Origin: an uncultured Treponema sp.
GTDB lineage: Bacteria; Spirochaetota; Spirochaetia; Treponematales; Treponemataceae
Reading direction: 5' to 3'
DNA length: 15,417 bases
Assembly (NCBI GenBank): GCA_937901865.1
Contig: CALDID010000252.1
Coordinates: 1-15,417 of the forward strand
Shown in pieces: positions 1-7,145 of the stretch; the first letter of the stretch is position 1, and each line of letters begins with the position of its first letter. The notes beneath the pieces are model-generated. The model did no database searches and was not told the DNA's origin. It worked only from the letters and a program-made list of their open reading frames with translations. The position numbers and the translations under genes were made by a program.

Positions 1-572
1 CCCATTCTAAGCCACGCTTGCCACTTATCCAAAAGCTCATAACTCACAGGCTTTACTTCTGGTGAATGTTGACCATAGAAAGAGTCTTTGCACTGCACCA
101 CGCCACGATGAGATTTCAAGCCGAGCTTTTTCGTAGCCTCACTTAATGCGTTCACAATATCGATATCTGCAACAGCAGGATACTCAATCGGTGCATACTC
201 TTTGCTCGTACCTTCCATACGGATTGCACCCGTCGCCACAACCATATCGCCGCCCATTACGTCGAGCTGCATACCGCCGCAAGTTCCAACGCGCACAAAA
301 GTGTCTGCACCGCATTTCACCAACTCTTCCATCGCAATCGACGCACTCGGTCCACCGATTCCCGTAGAAGTAACACTGACAGGAACACCGTCCAGTGTAC
401 CTGTGTAAGTAACATACTCGCGATTATCCGCGATAAGTTTAGGATTATCGAAATACGCCGCTATCTTCTCACATCGCTTCGGGTCTCCTGGGAGAATGAC
501 ATATCGCCCAACTTCGCCCTTTGCCACTTGAATATGATACTGCTTGCTCTGGTCTTCTGAATAGTTAATCAT
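1..572 (-). CDS. udp: Uridine phosphorylase (partial, 3' end outside window)
   Basis: Nucleoside phosphorylase of the PNP/UDP family, expected to split uridine with phosphate into uracil and ribose-1-phosphate in the cytoplasm (pyrimidine salvage). The reading frame is open from the ATG at 572 to the window edge, giving 190 codons of the family's roughly 250. Visible family motifs are YVILPGDPKRCEKIA near residues 24-38, the phosphate/ribose-binding stretch STGIGGPSASIAMEEL near 69-84, and FVRVGTCGGMQ shortly after, the usual signature of uridine phosphorylases. A GGAG ribosome binding site at 578-581 fixes the start. The gene follows the chemotaxis operon in the same direction but lies beyond that operon's terminator, so it is probably a separate transcript. 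Exact substrate preference (uridine versus other nucleosides) is inferred from overall similarity. Confidence 0.88.
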   Translation of the reverse strand, partial: MINYSEDQSKQYHIQVAKGEVGRYVILPGDPKRCEKIAAYFDNPKLIADNREYVTYTGTLDGVPVSVTSTGIGGPSASIAMEELVKCGADTFVRVGTCGGMQLDVMGGDMVVATGAIRMEGTSKEYAPIEYPAVADIDIVNALSEATKKLGLKSHRGVVQCKDSFYGQHSPEVKPVSYELLDKWQAWLRM

Positions 573-600
573 AAAAGCTCCAAAAAAGTTTTACTGTCGA

Positions 601-648
601 CAAAAAAAGCTCTTCACCGAAAGCGAAAACTGCAATCAGGAAGAGCTT
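601..648 (-). terminator. Intrinsic terminator of the chemotaxis operon
   Basis: Read on the minus strand, AAGCTCTTC (648-640) pairs perfectly with GAAGAGCTT (615-607) across a 24-base loop and runs directly into a tract of seven to eight T (608-602). It begins 18 bases after the cheY stop codon. Stem plus U-tract in this position is a textbook rho-independent terminator for the operon, and it separates it from the downstream udp gene. Confidence 0.82.
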
Positions 649-665
649 CACAAAAGTAGAAAAAC

Positions 666-1100
666 CTACTTCAATGATGCACCAATGCGCTCCAAAACCT
701 TCTTGCGGTCAAGAGGTTTCACGATATAGTTCTTTGCACCAGTAAGAAGTGACTTTTTAACAAGCTCTTCCTTACCCAAAGCACTGACCATAACAACGTG
801 CGCATTCTTATCGAAAGCCACAATCTGCTCCAATGCTGTAATACCGTCCATACGAGGCATTGTAATATCCATCGTTACAAGGTCAACATTCGGATAGAGT
901 TCCTTGTATTTATCCAAGCCCTCTTTTCCGTCAGCTGCTGTCGCAACAACTTCATAGCCTTCGCTTGTCAAAATCTGACCAAGCTGTTTTGCAACGAACA
1001 TTGAATCATCAACAATCAGAACCTTCACTTTTGTTCCGTCATCTTTAATGCCTTCTGGCGGACGCTCATTAATTGATGGAAAATCTTGTTTCGTCTTCAT
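666..1100 (-). CDS. cheY: Chemotaxis response regulator CheY
   Basis: Single receiver-domain protein (144 aa) that takes phosphate from CheA and binds the flagellar switch to change motor rotation. The receiver fold spans about residues 25-144. The acidic pocket is D31/D32, the phospho-acceptor is D78 in MDITMPRMDG, the switch pair is S106 and Y125, and the conserved lysine is K128 in YIVKPLDRKK. About 24 N-terminal residues precede the receiver domain, which is longer than enteric CheY and resembles Treponema CheY as I recall it. A strong GGGGAG ribosome binding site lies 11-16 bases upstream (about 1111-1116). It is the last gene of the operon, 20 bases after cheX, and is followed by the terminator at 601-648. 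Confidence 0.96.
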   Translation of the reverse strand: MKTKQDFPSINERPPEGIKDDGTKVKVLIVDDSMFVAKQLGQILTSEGYEVVATAADGKEGLDKYKELYPNVDLVTMDITMPRMDGITALEQIVAFDKNAHVVMVSALGKEELVKKSLLTGAKNYIVKPLDRKKVLERIGASLK

Positions 1101-1120
1101 ATTCTATTCACTCCCCCAGT

Positions 1121-1612
1121 CTAATTTCGCTCACGAATTGCTACGTTTACCTCAATTTTACCACAATCTGTGATAAGAGGTACAATCAAAGCTTCCACAT
1201 TATCCTCAGCACCAGGATTTTTTCCAAGTGCAGCGATTTCCATTTTCTCACCAACAAACAAAGTCGGTGGAGTAACGTCGAACTGGAAGCCCAACTCATG
1301 CAGCTTTGTTACAGCCTGCGCTGTAATCATATTTGCAAGCTCACTGATTGTAGCCTTTGCGAGGTCATCAAATTCAGGAAGCTCCTCAAAATTCATTCTT
1401 GAAGCGACTTTCAATGCTGTATCAAAAGTCATATCAAACAACACGCGTCCTTCCACAGCTCCTGCAAGCCCTACAAGTGCCGCAACACCCATCACAGGCA
1501 TAGCAGTAGACTTCAAATACAAGTCGCCTCTCTGCACATCTGCACCACCAAGTACTTCTTTTAGAACTCTGTAAGAACATTCAACAAAAGGATTGATATA
1601 CTCAACTCTCAT
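1121..1612 (-). CDS. cheX: CheY-P phosphatase CheX
   Basis: Dephosphorylates CheY-P and so ends the chemotactic signal; in spirochaetes such as Borrelia CheX takes the role that CheZ has in enterics. The protein is 163 aa, the usual family length. The family's catalytic E-x-x-N motif is present as SELANM, with E91 and N94, preceded by the acidic helix around LPEFDDLAKATI (78-89). A GGAGAAGG ribosome binding site at 1616-1623 supports the ATG at 1612. It lies between the cheW/cheR fusion gene (44 bases upstream) and cheY (20 bases downstream), so substrate and phosphatase are co-transcribed. Confidence 0.94.
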   Translation of the reverse strand: MRVEYINPFVECSYRVLKEVLGGADVQRGDLYLKSTAMPVMGVAALVGLAGAVEGRVLFDMTFDTALKVASRMNFEELPEFDDLAKATISELANMITAQAVTKLHELGFQFDVTPPTLFVGEKMEIAALGKNPGAEDNVEALIVPLITDCGKIEVNVAIRERN

Positions 1613-1656
1613 TTACCTTCTCCTGTATTGCCTATACCACAGACACATTTATCATT

Positions 1657-3099
1657 TCATTGTTTGCTGAAAGCCATTACTGAACCAGTAGCTTTTTCAA
1701 CCCACTTATCTTTGCCAGCAAGAGATTCATTATCGCCCAACATAACAATACCATTACCCTTGATTTTCTCACCGAAATCCGCAATCAATTTATTCTGCGA
1801 TTCAAGCGGCAAGAAAGAAACAATATCACGAGCAAAAATAATATCAACAACAGGAAGAGCATTCGTATTAACACAATCATGATACTCAAACAAAATCATG
1901 TCTTTTATGCTCTTATCAAACGTTGCCTCACCATTAACAGTCTTTGTTGTGTATGGCGCATACCAATCTGAAGCCACATTTGCAGGCAAATTGATAAGTG
2001 GCGCATTAGATACGCTCAACAAATCAATGTCATGTCCATATATCCTTATTCTAGCATTAGGATAGCGTTTTTTCAACAAACAAGCAAGAGAATATGCTTC
2101 ATATCCTTTTCCGCAACCTGGATTCCATACAGAAATTTGTTTTGCAGAATTCTCTGGCAATGCCTTATACACAGCATCAGCATACTCTTTTGTCCACCAT
2201 GTTGCGTTGCAGCGAGAATAGAACGGCTTCATAAACACATCTGCATCGCTTTCGTTTTGGAGCTGTGTTTTGCCCTCTCCCTTCTCTTTTTCCCACTCAT
2301 TAAAGCGGTTTTCCGTCCATTTTTCGTTTACAAAGCTGACATTGAACTTTCTAAAACTCTTCAAGCTCTCGCAAACAAACTTATAATTTATATCATCTTT
2401 GCGAGATGCCTTTTTCTCTTCAACAGGAGCTGCCGCTGCAGGAGCTGGAGAAGTCACAGCAGGCTTTGCAGCAACACTTTCTTGAGCATTTACCGCATGA
2501 GAAACTGGGCGAATATCCTGTTTTGGAGTATCTTCATCATCTTCTTCTGTTCTTGCACCGAAAATTCGGTCAATATCAAGAAGAATATACAATCTATTGT
2601 TGCTTTCTACAACACCATAGATATATTTGATGTTAATATCACCAAACAATGGGTGTGGCGGCTGAATTGTGCTTTTCTGAATTCCAACCACCTTATCAAT
2701 CGCATCAACAACAATTCCAAACGTTCTTTCTTCAATCGTAACGATAAGAACATTTTCAAGCGCATTCGGATTACGCTCTGGAACATCAATGTTAAAGAAA
2801 AGGCGCAAGTCAATTATCGGAATAATCTCACCACGAAGATTATATACACCAAGCACAAACGGCATCGTATTCGGCACATAAGTAAAATGCCCAGCCTTTG
2901 CGATTTCCTTAACCTTCATAATATCGATGGCATAGTCTTTATCAGCAAGAGAGAACGTAACCATCTTGTAATCAATGACACTCAACTGCTCTTTTTTTAT
3001 GGCAGCTGCAATCTGCTCTGGAGTCAACTGAGTTGTATTGTCCTGAGCAATCGCCGCTACTGCAGCAGCTGTAAGGTCTTCATTATTTGCTTGTTCCAT
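1657..3099 (-). CDS. cheW: CheW-CheR fusion (coupling protein with C-terminal CheR-like domain)
   Basis: Couples chemoreceptors to the CheA kinase through its N-terminal CheW domain (about residues 43-182), which carries the signature NLRGEIIPIIDLR at 87-99. An alanine/proline/lysine-rich linker follows (about 190-232), then a region related to the SAM-binding half of CheR methyltransferases (about 290-480). Visible CheR-like elements are SVWNPGCGKGYEAYSL (323-338, SAM loop), GHDID (355-359) and FARDIVSFLP (422-431), followed by a final strand region LGDNES. The canonical CheR stretches are altered: GEEPYS reads GYEAYS, the RN pair reads RD, and I cannot see the typical FFRE motif of the N-terminal CheR domain. 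The domain may therefore be structural, not catalytic. CheW proteins with a CheR-like tail are known from Treponema chemoreceptor arrays. The start at 3099 has an AAGGAG site that begins within the cheA stop codon, so translation is probably coupled. Confidence 0.92.
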   Translation of the reverse strand: MEQANNEDLTAAAVAAIAQDNTTQLTPEQIAAAIKKEQLSVIDYKMVTFSLADKDYAIDIMKVKEIAKAGHFTYVPNTMPFVLGVYNLRGEIIPIIDLRLFFNIDVPERNPNALENVLIVTIEERTFGIVVDAIDKVVGIQKSTIQPPHPLFGDINIKYIYGVVESNNRLYILLDIDRIFGARTEEDDEDTPKQDIRPVSHAVNAQESVAAKPAVTSPAPAAAAPVEEKKASRKDDINYKFVCESLKSFRKFNVSFVNEKWTENRFNEWEKEKGEGKTQLQNESDADVFMKPFYSRCNATWWTKEYADAVYKALPENSAKQISVWNPGCGKGYEAYSLACLLKKRYPNARIRIYGHDIDLLSVSNAPLINLPANVASDWYAPYTTKTVNGEATFDKSIKDMILFEYHDCVNTNALPVVDIIFARDIVSFLPLESQNKLIADFGEKIKGNGIVMLGDNESLAGKDKWVEKATGSVMAFSKQ

Positions 3100-3110
3100 T
3101 CCTTTGCTCC

Positions 3111-5552
3111 TTACCTAGCACCAATCATACCGTTTTCTCTCTCTTGCTGAGCAGTGATTTCTTGCTGCACACCAAGTTCAAGTAACTGACTTACATCAAT
3201 AATCAAAGATACTGAACCATCACCAAGGATTGAAGCTCCCGCAATTCCAGGAGAACTTGTAAATTGATCCTGCAATGGCTTAATAACAACATCTTCCTCA
3301 CCAATCAAAGAATCGACCATAATACCGATTTTCTTTTCTTGGCTACCAACGATAACGATAAAGTTGTATTCTCCCTTGCCTGCGTCTTTGATGTTGAACA
3401 AACGACTCAAGCGCAAAATAGAGATAACTTCGTTTCTCACGTTCAAAACTTCATAGTTATCAATAGTATTTATCTCACCTTGCTTTACACGCACACTTTC
3501 GATAACGTTTGTAATCGGAATTGAGTATACCTCTTTTCCAACTCGTACCAAAAGACCCTGAATAATAGCAAGTGTCAATGGCAAGCGAATAGTAAACTTA
3601 GAGCCTACCCCCTTTTCAGAGGTAACGCTTACCGTTCCCTTTAGTTTCTCAATGTTAGACTTTACAACATCAAGACCGACACCACGACCAGAAACAGCTG
3701 TAATTGTATTGTTTGTAGAGAATCCTGGCAAGAAGATAAGGTTATATGCTTCTTGATTCGTCAAAATCTTATCTGGGTGGATAAGTCCTTTCTGAATAGC
3801 CTTCTGCTTAACTCTTTCTACGTCAATACCTTCACCATCGTCAACAATATCAATAGTAACTGTATTTCCTTCGTTTGCAGCTTTTAAGAGAATAGTACCT
3901 GTTTCAGGCTTTCCTGCCTTCTTTCGCTCTTCAGGAGATTCAATACCGTGGTCAGCAGAGTTTCTAACACAGTGCATAATTGGGTCAAGAAGGTCTTCTA
4001 CAACACCCTTATCCATTTCTGTGTCTTCACCTTCAATAACCAAGTCCATCTTCTTATTCAAGCTCTTGCACAAATCGCGAACAGTGCGAGGGAAGCGGCT
4101 GAAAATCTGATTGACAGGAACCATTCGGATTTTCATAACGCCCTCTTGCAATTCGCCAATAATGCGTCCGAGGTTTTGCGTTGAAGAACGATATTTCGTT
4201 GTAAGATTCTTGAGCGAACCTTCAAACTGGTCAAAGTATGACAATATTCCGCCAAACTCTTCGAATACAGAAGCCTTAATTTCCTTGACAGAAGCTCCAT
4301 TCTGAATCTCTTCGAGGTACTGTGGCAACTGCTCGAACATACGACGAACTTTCTCTTTGTAAGAAGCGTCGAGTGTCTGGAATTGTACCTGCAAATCGCC
4401 CATCTGTGTCGCAATCTGGTTAAATGCACCTTTTGTGATAACCGTTTCACTGACAAGGTTAAGAAGATAGTCAATTCGCTTTGCATCAACACGCAATACA
4501 GAAGCCTGTTGAACCGCAGCTTTTTTTACAGGCGTTGCAGCTTTTGGATGAGCAGCAGCGGCAGGTGCAGGAGATGCAGCAGCAACTGGGGCTGGAGCAG
4601 TTTGCGGTGCAGGAGCACTTTCTTGCACAACTTCCGCAGCAGGTGCAGGAGCAGCAACATTTTCTGTCTGAGGCGCAGCCTCTGGCGTTTCCATTGCAGA
4701 AAGCTCACTTCCGCCACCAATACAACTTTCATCAACAGGCTTAGCGTCAGTTGTCAAAGTAACATCGGTAAGGAAAGAAGCGTCTTCCAATTCCTCTGCA
4801 GGCGCAGAAGTTGAAATAAAGTATATAACTTTCGGCTGGAATTCATCTTCATAAAGAACATCGAAATCAGGAACAGTCTTTAAGACGCTTCCTTTTGCTT
4901 TCAATGCGACAAATACCTGAATTCCACCGACAGAATTCATCGGGTTGGATTCATCGAAATTAACAGTAACAGACCAAAGCTTTTCACCATCGGCGCAAGC
5001 CTCTTTCATCTCTGCATAATCAGCTTCTGTAATAGGAAGTTTCACTGATGAAGATGCAGATGCCTTAGGAGCAGCTTGAGGCGCAGGAGCTGGGCTAGGA
5101 GCAGCACCAAGCATTCCGCTCGGTTTCGGAACTGCACTCTTTTTCTTCGGAGCTTTTTCTGGAATAAATGATTTTATCTTTGTAACCATCGGAGTAACAT
5201 CTTCTCCGTATGGCGAACCATTTCTTCGAGACTCAAGCATTGCCTTGATGATATCTATCGCACTCAGCAAAACATCTACTATCGGCTCAGATACAGCCAA
5301 AGTTCCAGAACGAAGTGCGTCTAGCAAATCCTCCACACTGTGAGTGAACGTAGAAAGCTCGTTCATCTCTACCGTCGCAGAACCGCCCTTCAATGTATGC
5401 GCTGCGCGGAAAATCTCGTCTATAGCGTCATGATTTGTTGGGTCTTGTTCGATTACAAGAATATTACTCTCAAGATGTTCTACCTGCTCTTCTGCTTCGG
5501 TAAAAAAGTCTTTGAGCAATTCTTCGTTATTAGCATCAAGATAGTCACTCAT
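3111..5552 (-). CDS. cheA: Chemotaxis histidine kinase CheA
   Basis: Receptor-controlled kinase that autophosphorylates and passes phosphate to CheY. Domains in the 813-aa product: HPt/P1 with phospho-acceptor H52 in AAHTLKGG; a first Ala/Pro/Lys linker (131-170); a P2-like response-regulator docking region (about 173-268); a second Ala/Pro-rich linker (290-350); dimerisation P3 (about 351-480); ATPase P4 with N-box HCVRNSADHG (527-536), G1 DDGEGID (571-577) and G2 GRGVGLDVV (622-630); and a C-terminal CheW-like regulatory domain (about 660-800). P3 appears to have an insertion of some 50-60 mostly helical residues (about 390-450). I chose the ATG at 5552 (MSDYLD...) instead of an in-frame ATG at 5609, because the extra 19 residues are hydrophobic and unlike the conserved CheA N terminus. 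There is no well-placed Shine-Dalgarno sequence; AAGGA lies 14 bases upstream. Confidence 0.96.
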   Translation of the reverse strand: MSDYLDANNEELLKDFFTEAEEQVEHLESNILVIEQDPTNHDAIDEIFRAAHTLKGGSATVEMNELSTFTHSVEDLLDALRSGTLAVSEPIVDVLLSAIDIIKAMLESRRNGSPYGEDVTPMVTKIKSFIPEKAPKKKSAVPKPSGMLGAAPSPAPAPQAAPKASASSSVKLPITEADYAEMKEACADGEKLWSVTVNFDESNPMNSVGGIQVFVALKAKGSVLKTVPDFDVLYEDEFQPKVIYFISTSAPAEELEDASFLTDVTLTTDAKPVDESCIGGGSELSAMETPEAAPQTENVAAPAPAAEVVQESAPAPQTAPAPVAAASPAPAAAAHPKAATPVKKAAVQQASVLRVDAKRIDYLLNLVSETVITKGAFNQIATQMGDLQVQFQTLDASYKEKVRRMFEQLPQYLEEIQNGASVKEIKASVFEEFGGILSYFDQFEGSLKNLTTKYRSSTQNLGRIIGELQEGVMKIRMVPVNQIFSRFPRTVRDLCKSLNKKMDLVIEGEDTEMDKGVVEDLLDPIMHCVRNSADHGIESPEERKKAGKPETGTILLKAANEGNTVTIDIVDDGEGIDVERVKQKAIQKGLIHPDKILTNQEAYNLIFLPGFSTNNTITAVSGRGVGLDVVKSNIEKLKGTVSVTSEKGVGSKFTIRLPLTLAIIQGLLVRVGKEVYSIPITNVIESVRVKQGEINTIDNYEVLNVRNEVISILRLSRLFNIKDAGKGEYNFIVIVGSQEKKIGIMVDSLIGEEDVVIKPLQDQFTSSPGIAGASILGDGSVSLIIDVSQLLELGVQQEITAQQERENGMIGAR

Positions 5553-5559
5553 ATCTATT

Positions 5560-5587
5560 ATTTTAATCCTTAAACGACATAAGTCAA
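5560..5587 (-). promoter_or_regulatory. Candidate sigma70-type promoter of the che operon
   Basis: On the minus strand TTGACT (5587-5582) and TAAAAT (5565-5560) are separated by 16 bases and match the -35 and -10 consensus at five of six positions each. The -10 box ends only 7 bases before the cheA ATG, so transcription from it would begin at or one base before the start codon. This is inference from sequence only; a promoter further upstream in the AT-rich gap is also possible. No sigma28-like TAAA-N15-GCCGATAA box was found here. Confidence 0.42.
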
Positions 5588-5667
5588 GTAAAAATAAAAA
5601 AAAGACCAAAAAATAAATGTAAAAATTACAGTTATTTAGAAATCTCTTTCTCTCAAATCCACTAAAT

Positions 5668-5748
5668 CTCCGATATAGCCAAGCTCCTATTTATATGGTA
5701 TTGTAGAGGTACAGGAAAATTATTTAGTATATAAAATACTTATCGGAG
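5668..5748 (+). promoter_or_regulatory. Inverted repeat that could mask the ribosome binding site of the 5754 gene
   Basis: CTCCGATA at 5668-5675 is the exact reverse complement of TATCGGAG at 5741-5748, which contains most of the CGGAGGA Shine-Dalgarno sequence (5744-5750) of the gene starting at 5754. If the transcript starts upstream of 5668, pairing of the two arms (8 bp, 65-base loop) would hide the ribosome binding site. No convincing promoter was identified, so whether the first arm is transcribed is unknown, and an 8-bp match over this distance can arise by chance. Confidence 0.22.
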
Positions 5749-5753
5749 GAACT

Positions 5754-7013
5754 ATGAAACATTTTTCCCTAAATTCCACACTTACTAGTATAACAATAAA
5801 AATGCTTGTTGTCATTATGTTTCCTATAAATTTAAGTGCAACATCGTTTAGCGGTTATGCTGGAATTGCAGGAAACCTTACAAATGAGCCTCTTTCAACT
5901 AGAGAGGACACCGATGTCAGATTGCCAATGGACTCCTTTTTAACGGGGCAACTCGAGTTTTCTAACTTTTTAATTGTGCGCGGAGAAATATCTTTTCGCC
6001 CTGAAAATGTGCTAAAAACGGGGCTTTTGTCTTATACTGACACATATTTTAGAATAAACGAACTCTCTGGCACAATCAGAGTAAATACAGATTATTTCAC
6101 TCATTACCTTGCTCTTTTTATGGGTCGCTATGAATCAATCGGCTCTGATATATTTATACAGCGCCATTTCGGCATAAAGCCATTCAATTCCAAGCTCACA
6201 GAAAATTGGCGCGGAACTGCCGAACCTGTCATATATCCATTTGAAAAATACGGGCTTTCCTACGTTGCGCAACCTTCAACTAATTTTGCAAGCGGCGTGT
6301 ATTTTTATTCGTACGATAAAGACGATTCAAGGGTCATAAATGCAGATTTGCGCTTTGCACTTTCTACCTATATAGTAAAAACAGATTTCGCTTTCGGAGT
6401 AGGTGTTCCGTTTGGAGATGGCAACGTCGGGGGAAATGACCAAGCAGTGTTCGCTATACACTCTATTGATTTGCACTATGGGCTCTCCTCTCTCATCACA
6501 TTAGGCGAGCGCAGTGAATTATTCTTGCAAAACGGCATTACAAAGCTATCGTTTACGGGAAAAGGCAATCCGCCAGAGTTCGATGACGACAATCTTTCTT
6601 TTCTTATAGAACCTCGCTTTTTGGTAGGCGATAACTCTCGCTTCACGCTCTCGCTTTTTCAAATAACCAAAGACTGCAAAGACGAATCTTTCTTTTTGCA
6701 CGGACTTTTAGGCGTAGACCTTATGTATTCAAACTCTGGCATCATCTTCGGCAATATCGACATAGAAAGCGGTGCGCATTTATCAGCCGCATTAGAAAAA
6801 CAAAATTTACCATTCTTCGATGATTTTTCCGTATCAGAATTAGAAGAGAACAGAGAAAACAGGCGTACCGCATTTGCACTTTGCCCGTTTATGAACATCA
6901 GCGCAGGAAAAGGCGTTATAAAAACAGCATTTTCGTTTGACGTTTCAACCGTCTATAAAGGCACGCCCGACCTTTACACATCATTTTTACTCGGCTACAA
7001 AACTGCATTTTAG
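5754..7013 (+). CDS. Probable outer-membrane beta-barrel protein, unknown function
   Basis: I do not recognise the family. The 419-aa product begins with a signal-peptide-like segment: a lysine at position 16 followed by the hydrophobic run MLVVIMFPINL and then LSA-TS, with likely cleavage near residue 29. The rest is rich in aromatic and alternating hydrophobic/polar stretches, such as FFLHGLLGVDLMYSNSGIIF, with many Gly, Ser and Tyr residues and no internal hydrophobic helices. The chain ends in phenylalanine (YKTAF), as is common for barrel proteins inserted by the BAM machinery. Together these suggest a transmembrane beta-barrel. A CGGAGGA ribosome binding site at 5744-5750 sets the start. 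The gene is divergent from cheA and convergent with dapL, so it is probably monocistronic. The barrel call is inference; a periplasmic or surface beta-rich protein is the alternative. Confidence 0.72.
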   Translation: MKHFSLNSTLTSITIKMLVVIMFPINLSATSFSGYAGIAGNLTNEPLSTREDTDVRLPMDSFLTGQLEFSNFLIVRGEISFRPENVLKTGLLSYTDTYFRINELSGTIRVNTDYFTHYLALFMGRYESIGSDIFIQRHFGIKPFNSKLTENWRGTAEPVIYPFEKYGLSYVAQPSTNFASGVYFYSYDKDDSRVINADLRFALSTYIVKTDFAFGVGVPFGDGNVGGNDQAVFAIHSIDLHYGLSSLITLGERSELFLQNGITKLSFTGKGNPPEFDDDNLSFLIEPRFLVGDNSRFTLSLFQITKDCKDESFFLHGLLGVDLMYSNSGIIFGNIDIESGAHLSAALEKQNLPFFDDFSVSELEENRENRRTAFALCPFMNISAGKGVIKTAFSFDVSTVYKGTPDLYTSFLLGYKTAF

Positions 7014-7021
7014 TGAATTCA

Positions 7022-7066
7022 CTCTTTAGCGTACAGTATAGCCGCTATCATCTGTACGCTAAAGAG
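7022..7066. repeat. 15-bp perfect inverted repeat with nested palindrome
   Basis: CTCTTTAGCGTACAG (7022-7036) is the exact reverse complement of CTGTACGCTAAAGAG (7052-7066). The 15-base loop itself contains ATAGC-C-GCTAT (7038-7048), so almost the whole segment can fold into one long hairpin on either strand. It starts 9 bases after the stop codon of the 5754 gene and lies between convergent genes, so it could act as a bidirectional terminator. Neither strand shows a T-tract after the stem, so a canonical intrinsic terminator is not supported. Confidence 0.85.
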
Positions 7067-7145
7067 CAACCAATCCTTACACTAAAGACACTCACATCCT
7101 TACACTTAAGAGTGGCTAAAGCGTACACTAAAGAGCGAATTTTCT
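7054..7145. repeat. Four direct repeats at exact 23-bp spacing
   Basis: Copies of the 13-base core KTACRCTWAAGAS start at 7054 (GTACGCTAAAGAG), 7077 (TTACACTAAAGAC), 7100 (TTACACTTAAGAG) and 7123 (GTACACTAAAGAG), each exactly 23 bases apart. The ends of the first two units also agree (ATCC). A further partial match, GGCTAAAG, lies at 7114-7121, about half a unit before the last copy. The left arm of the hairpin at 7022-7036 is an inverted copy of the first unit. The array fills the gap between two convergent genes. It could be a degenerate tandem repeat, a cluster of protein-binding sites or an iteron-like element; the sequence alone does not decide. Confidence 0.8.

Noticed and set aside
2032..3150. 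Long plus-strand open frame (372 codons) opposite cheW/cheR and the end of cheA
   Set aside because: It is antisense to a well-supported conserved gene, its translation is rich in Cys, Phe, Ile and Arg with no recognisable domain, and it spans a gene boundary on the other strand. Codon bias of the real gene explains it.
4500..4690. Repetitive GCAG/GCAGGAGC-rich stretch as a DNA repeat element
   Set aside because: It encodes the Ala/Pro-rich linker of CheA in frame; the low complexity is explained by the protein.
5663..5676. TCCGATAT near a TAAA as a sigma28 flagellar promoter for the 5754 gene
   Set aside because: The TAAA is only a few bases from the CCGATAT instead of about 15, and no TAAA occurs at the right distance.
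7022..7066. Hairpin read as a standard rho-independent terminator
   Set aside because: The stem is strong but neither strand has a T-tract after it, so it is listed as an inverted repeat only.
7022..7145. Repeat cluster as a CRISPR array
   Set aside because: Repeats of 13 bases with 10-base gaps are far too short, units are imperfect, and no cas gene is nearby.
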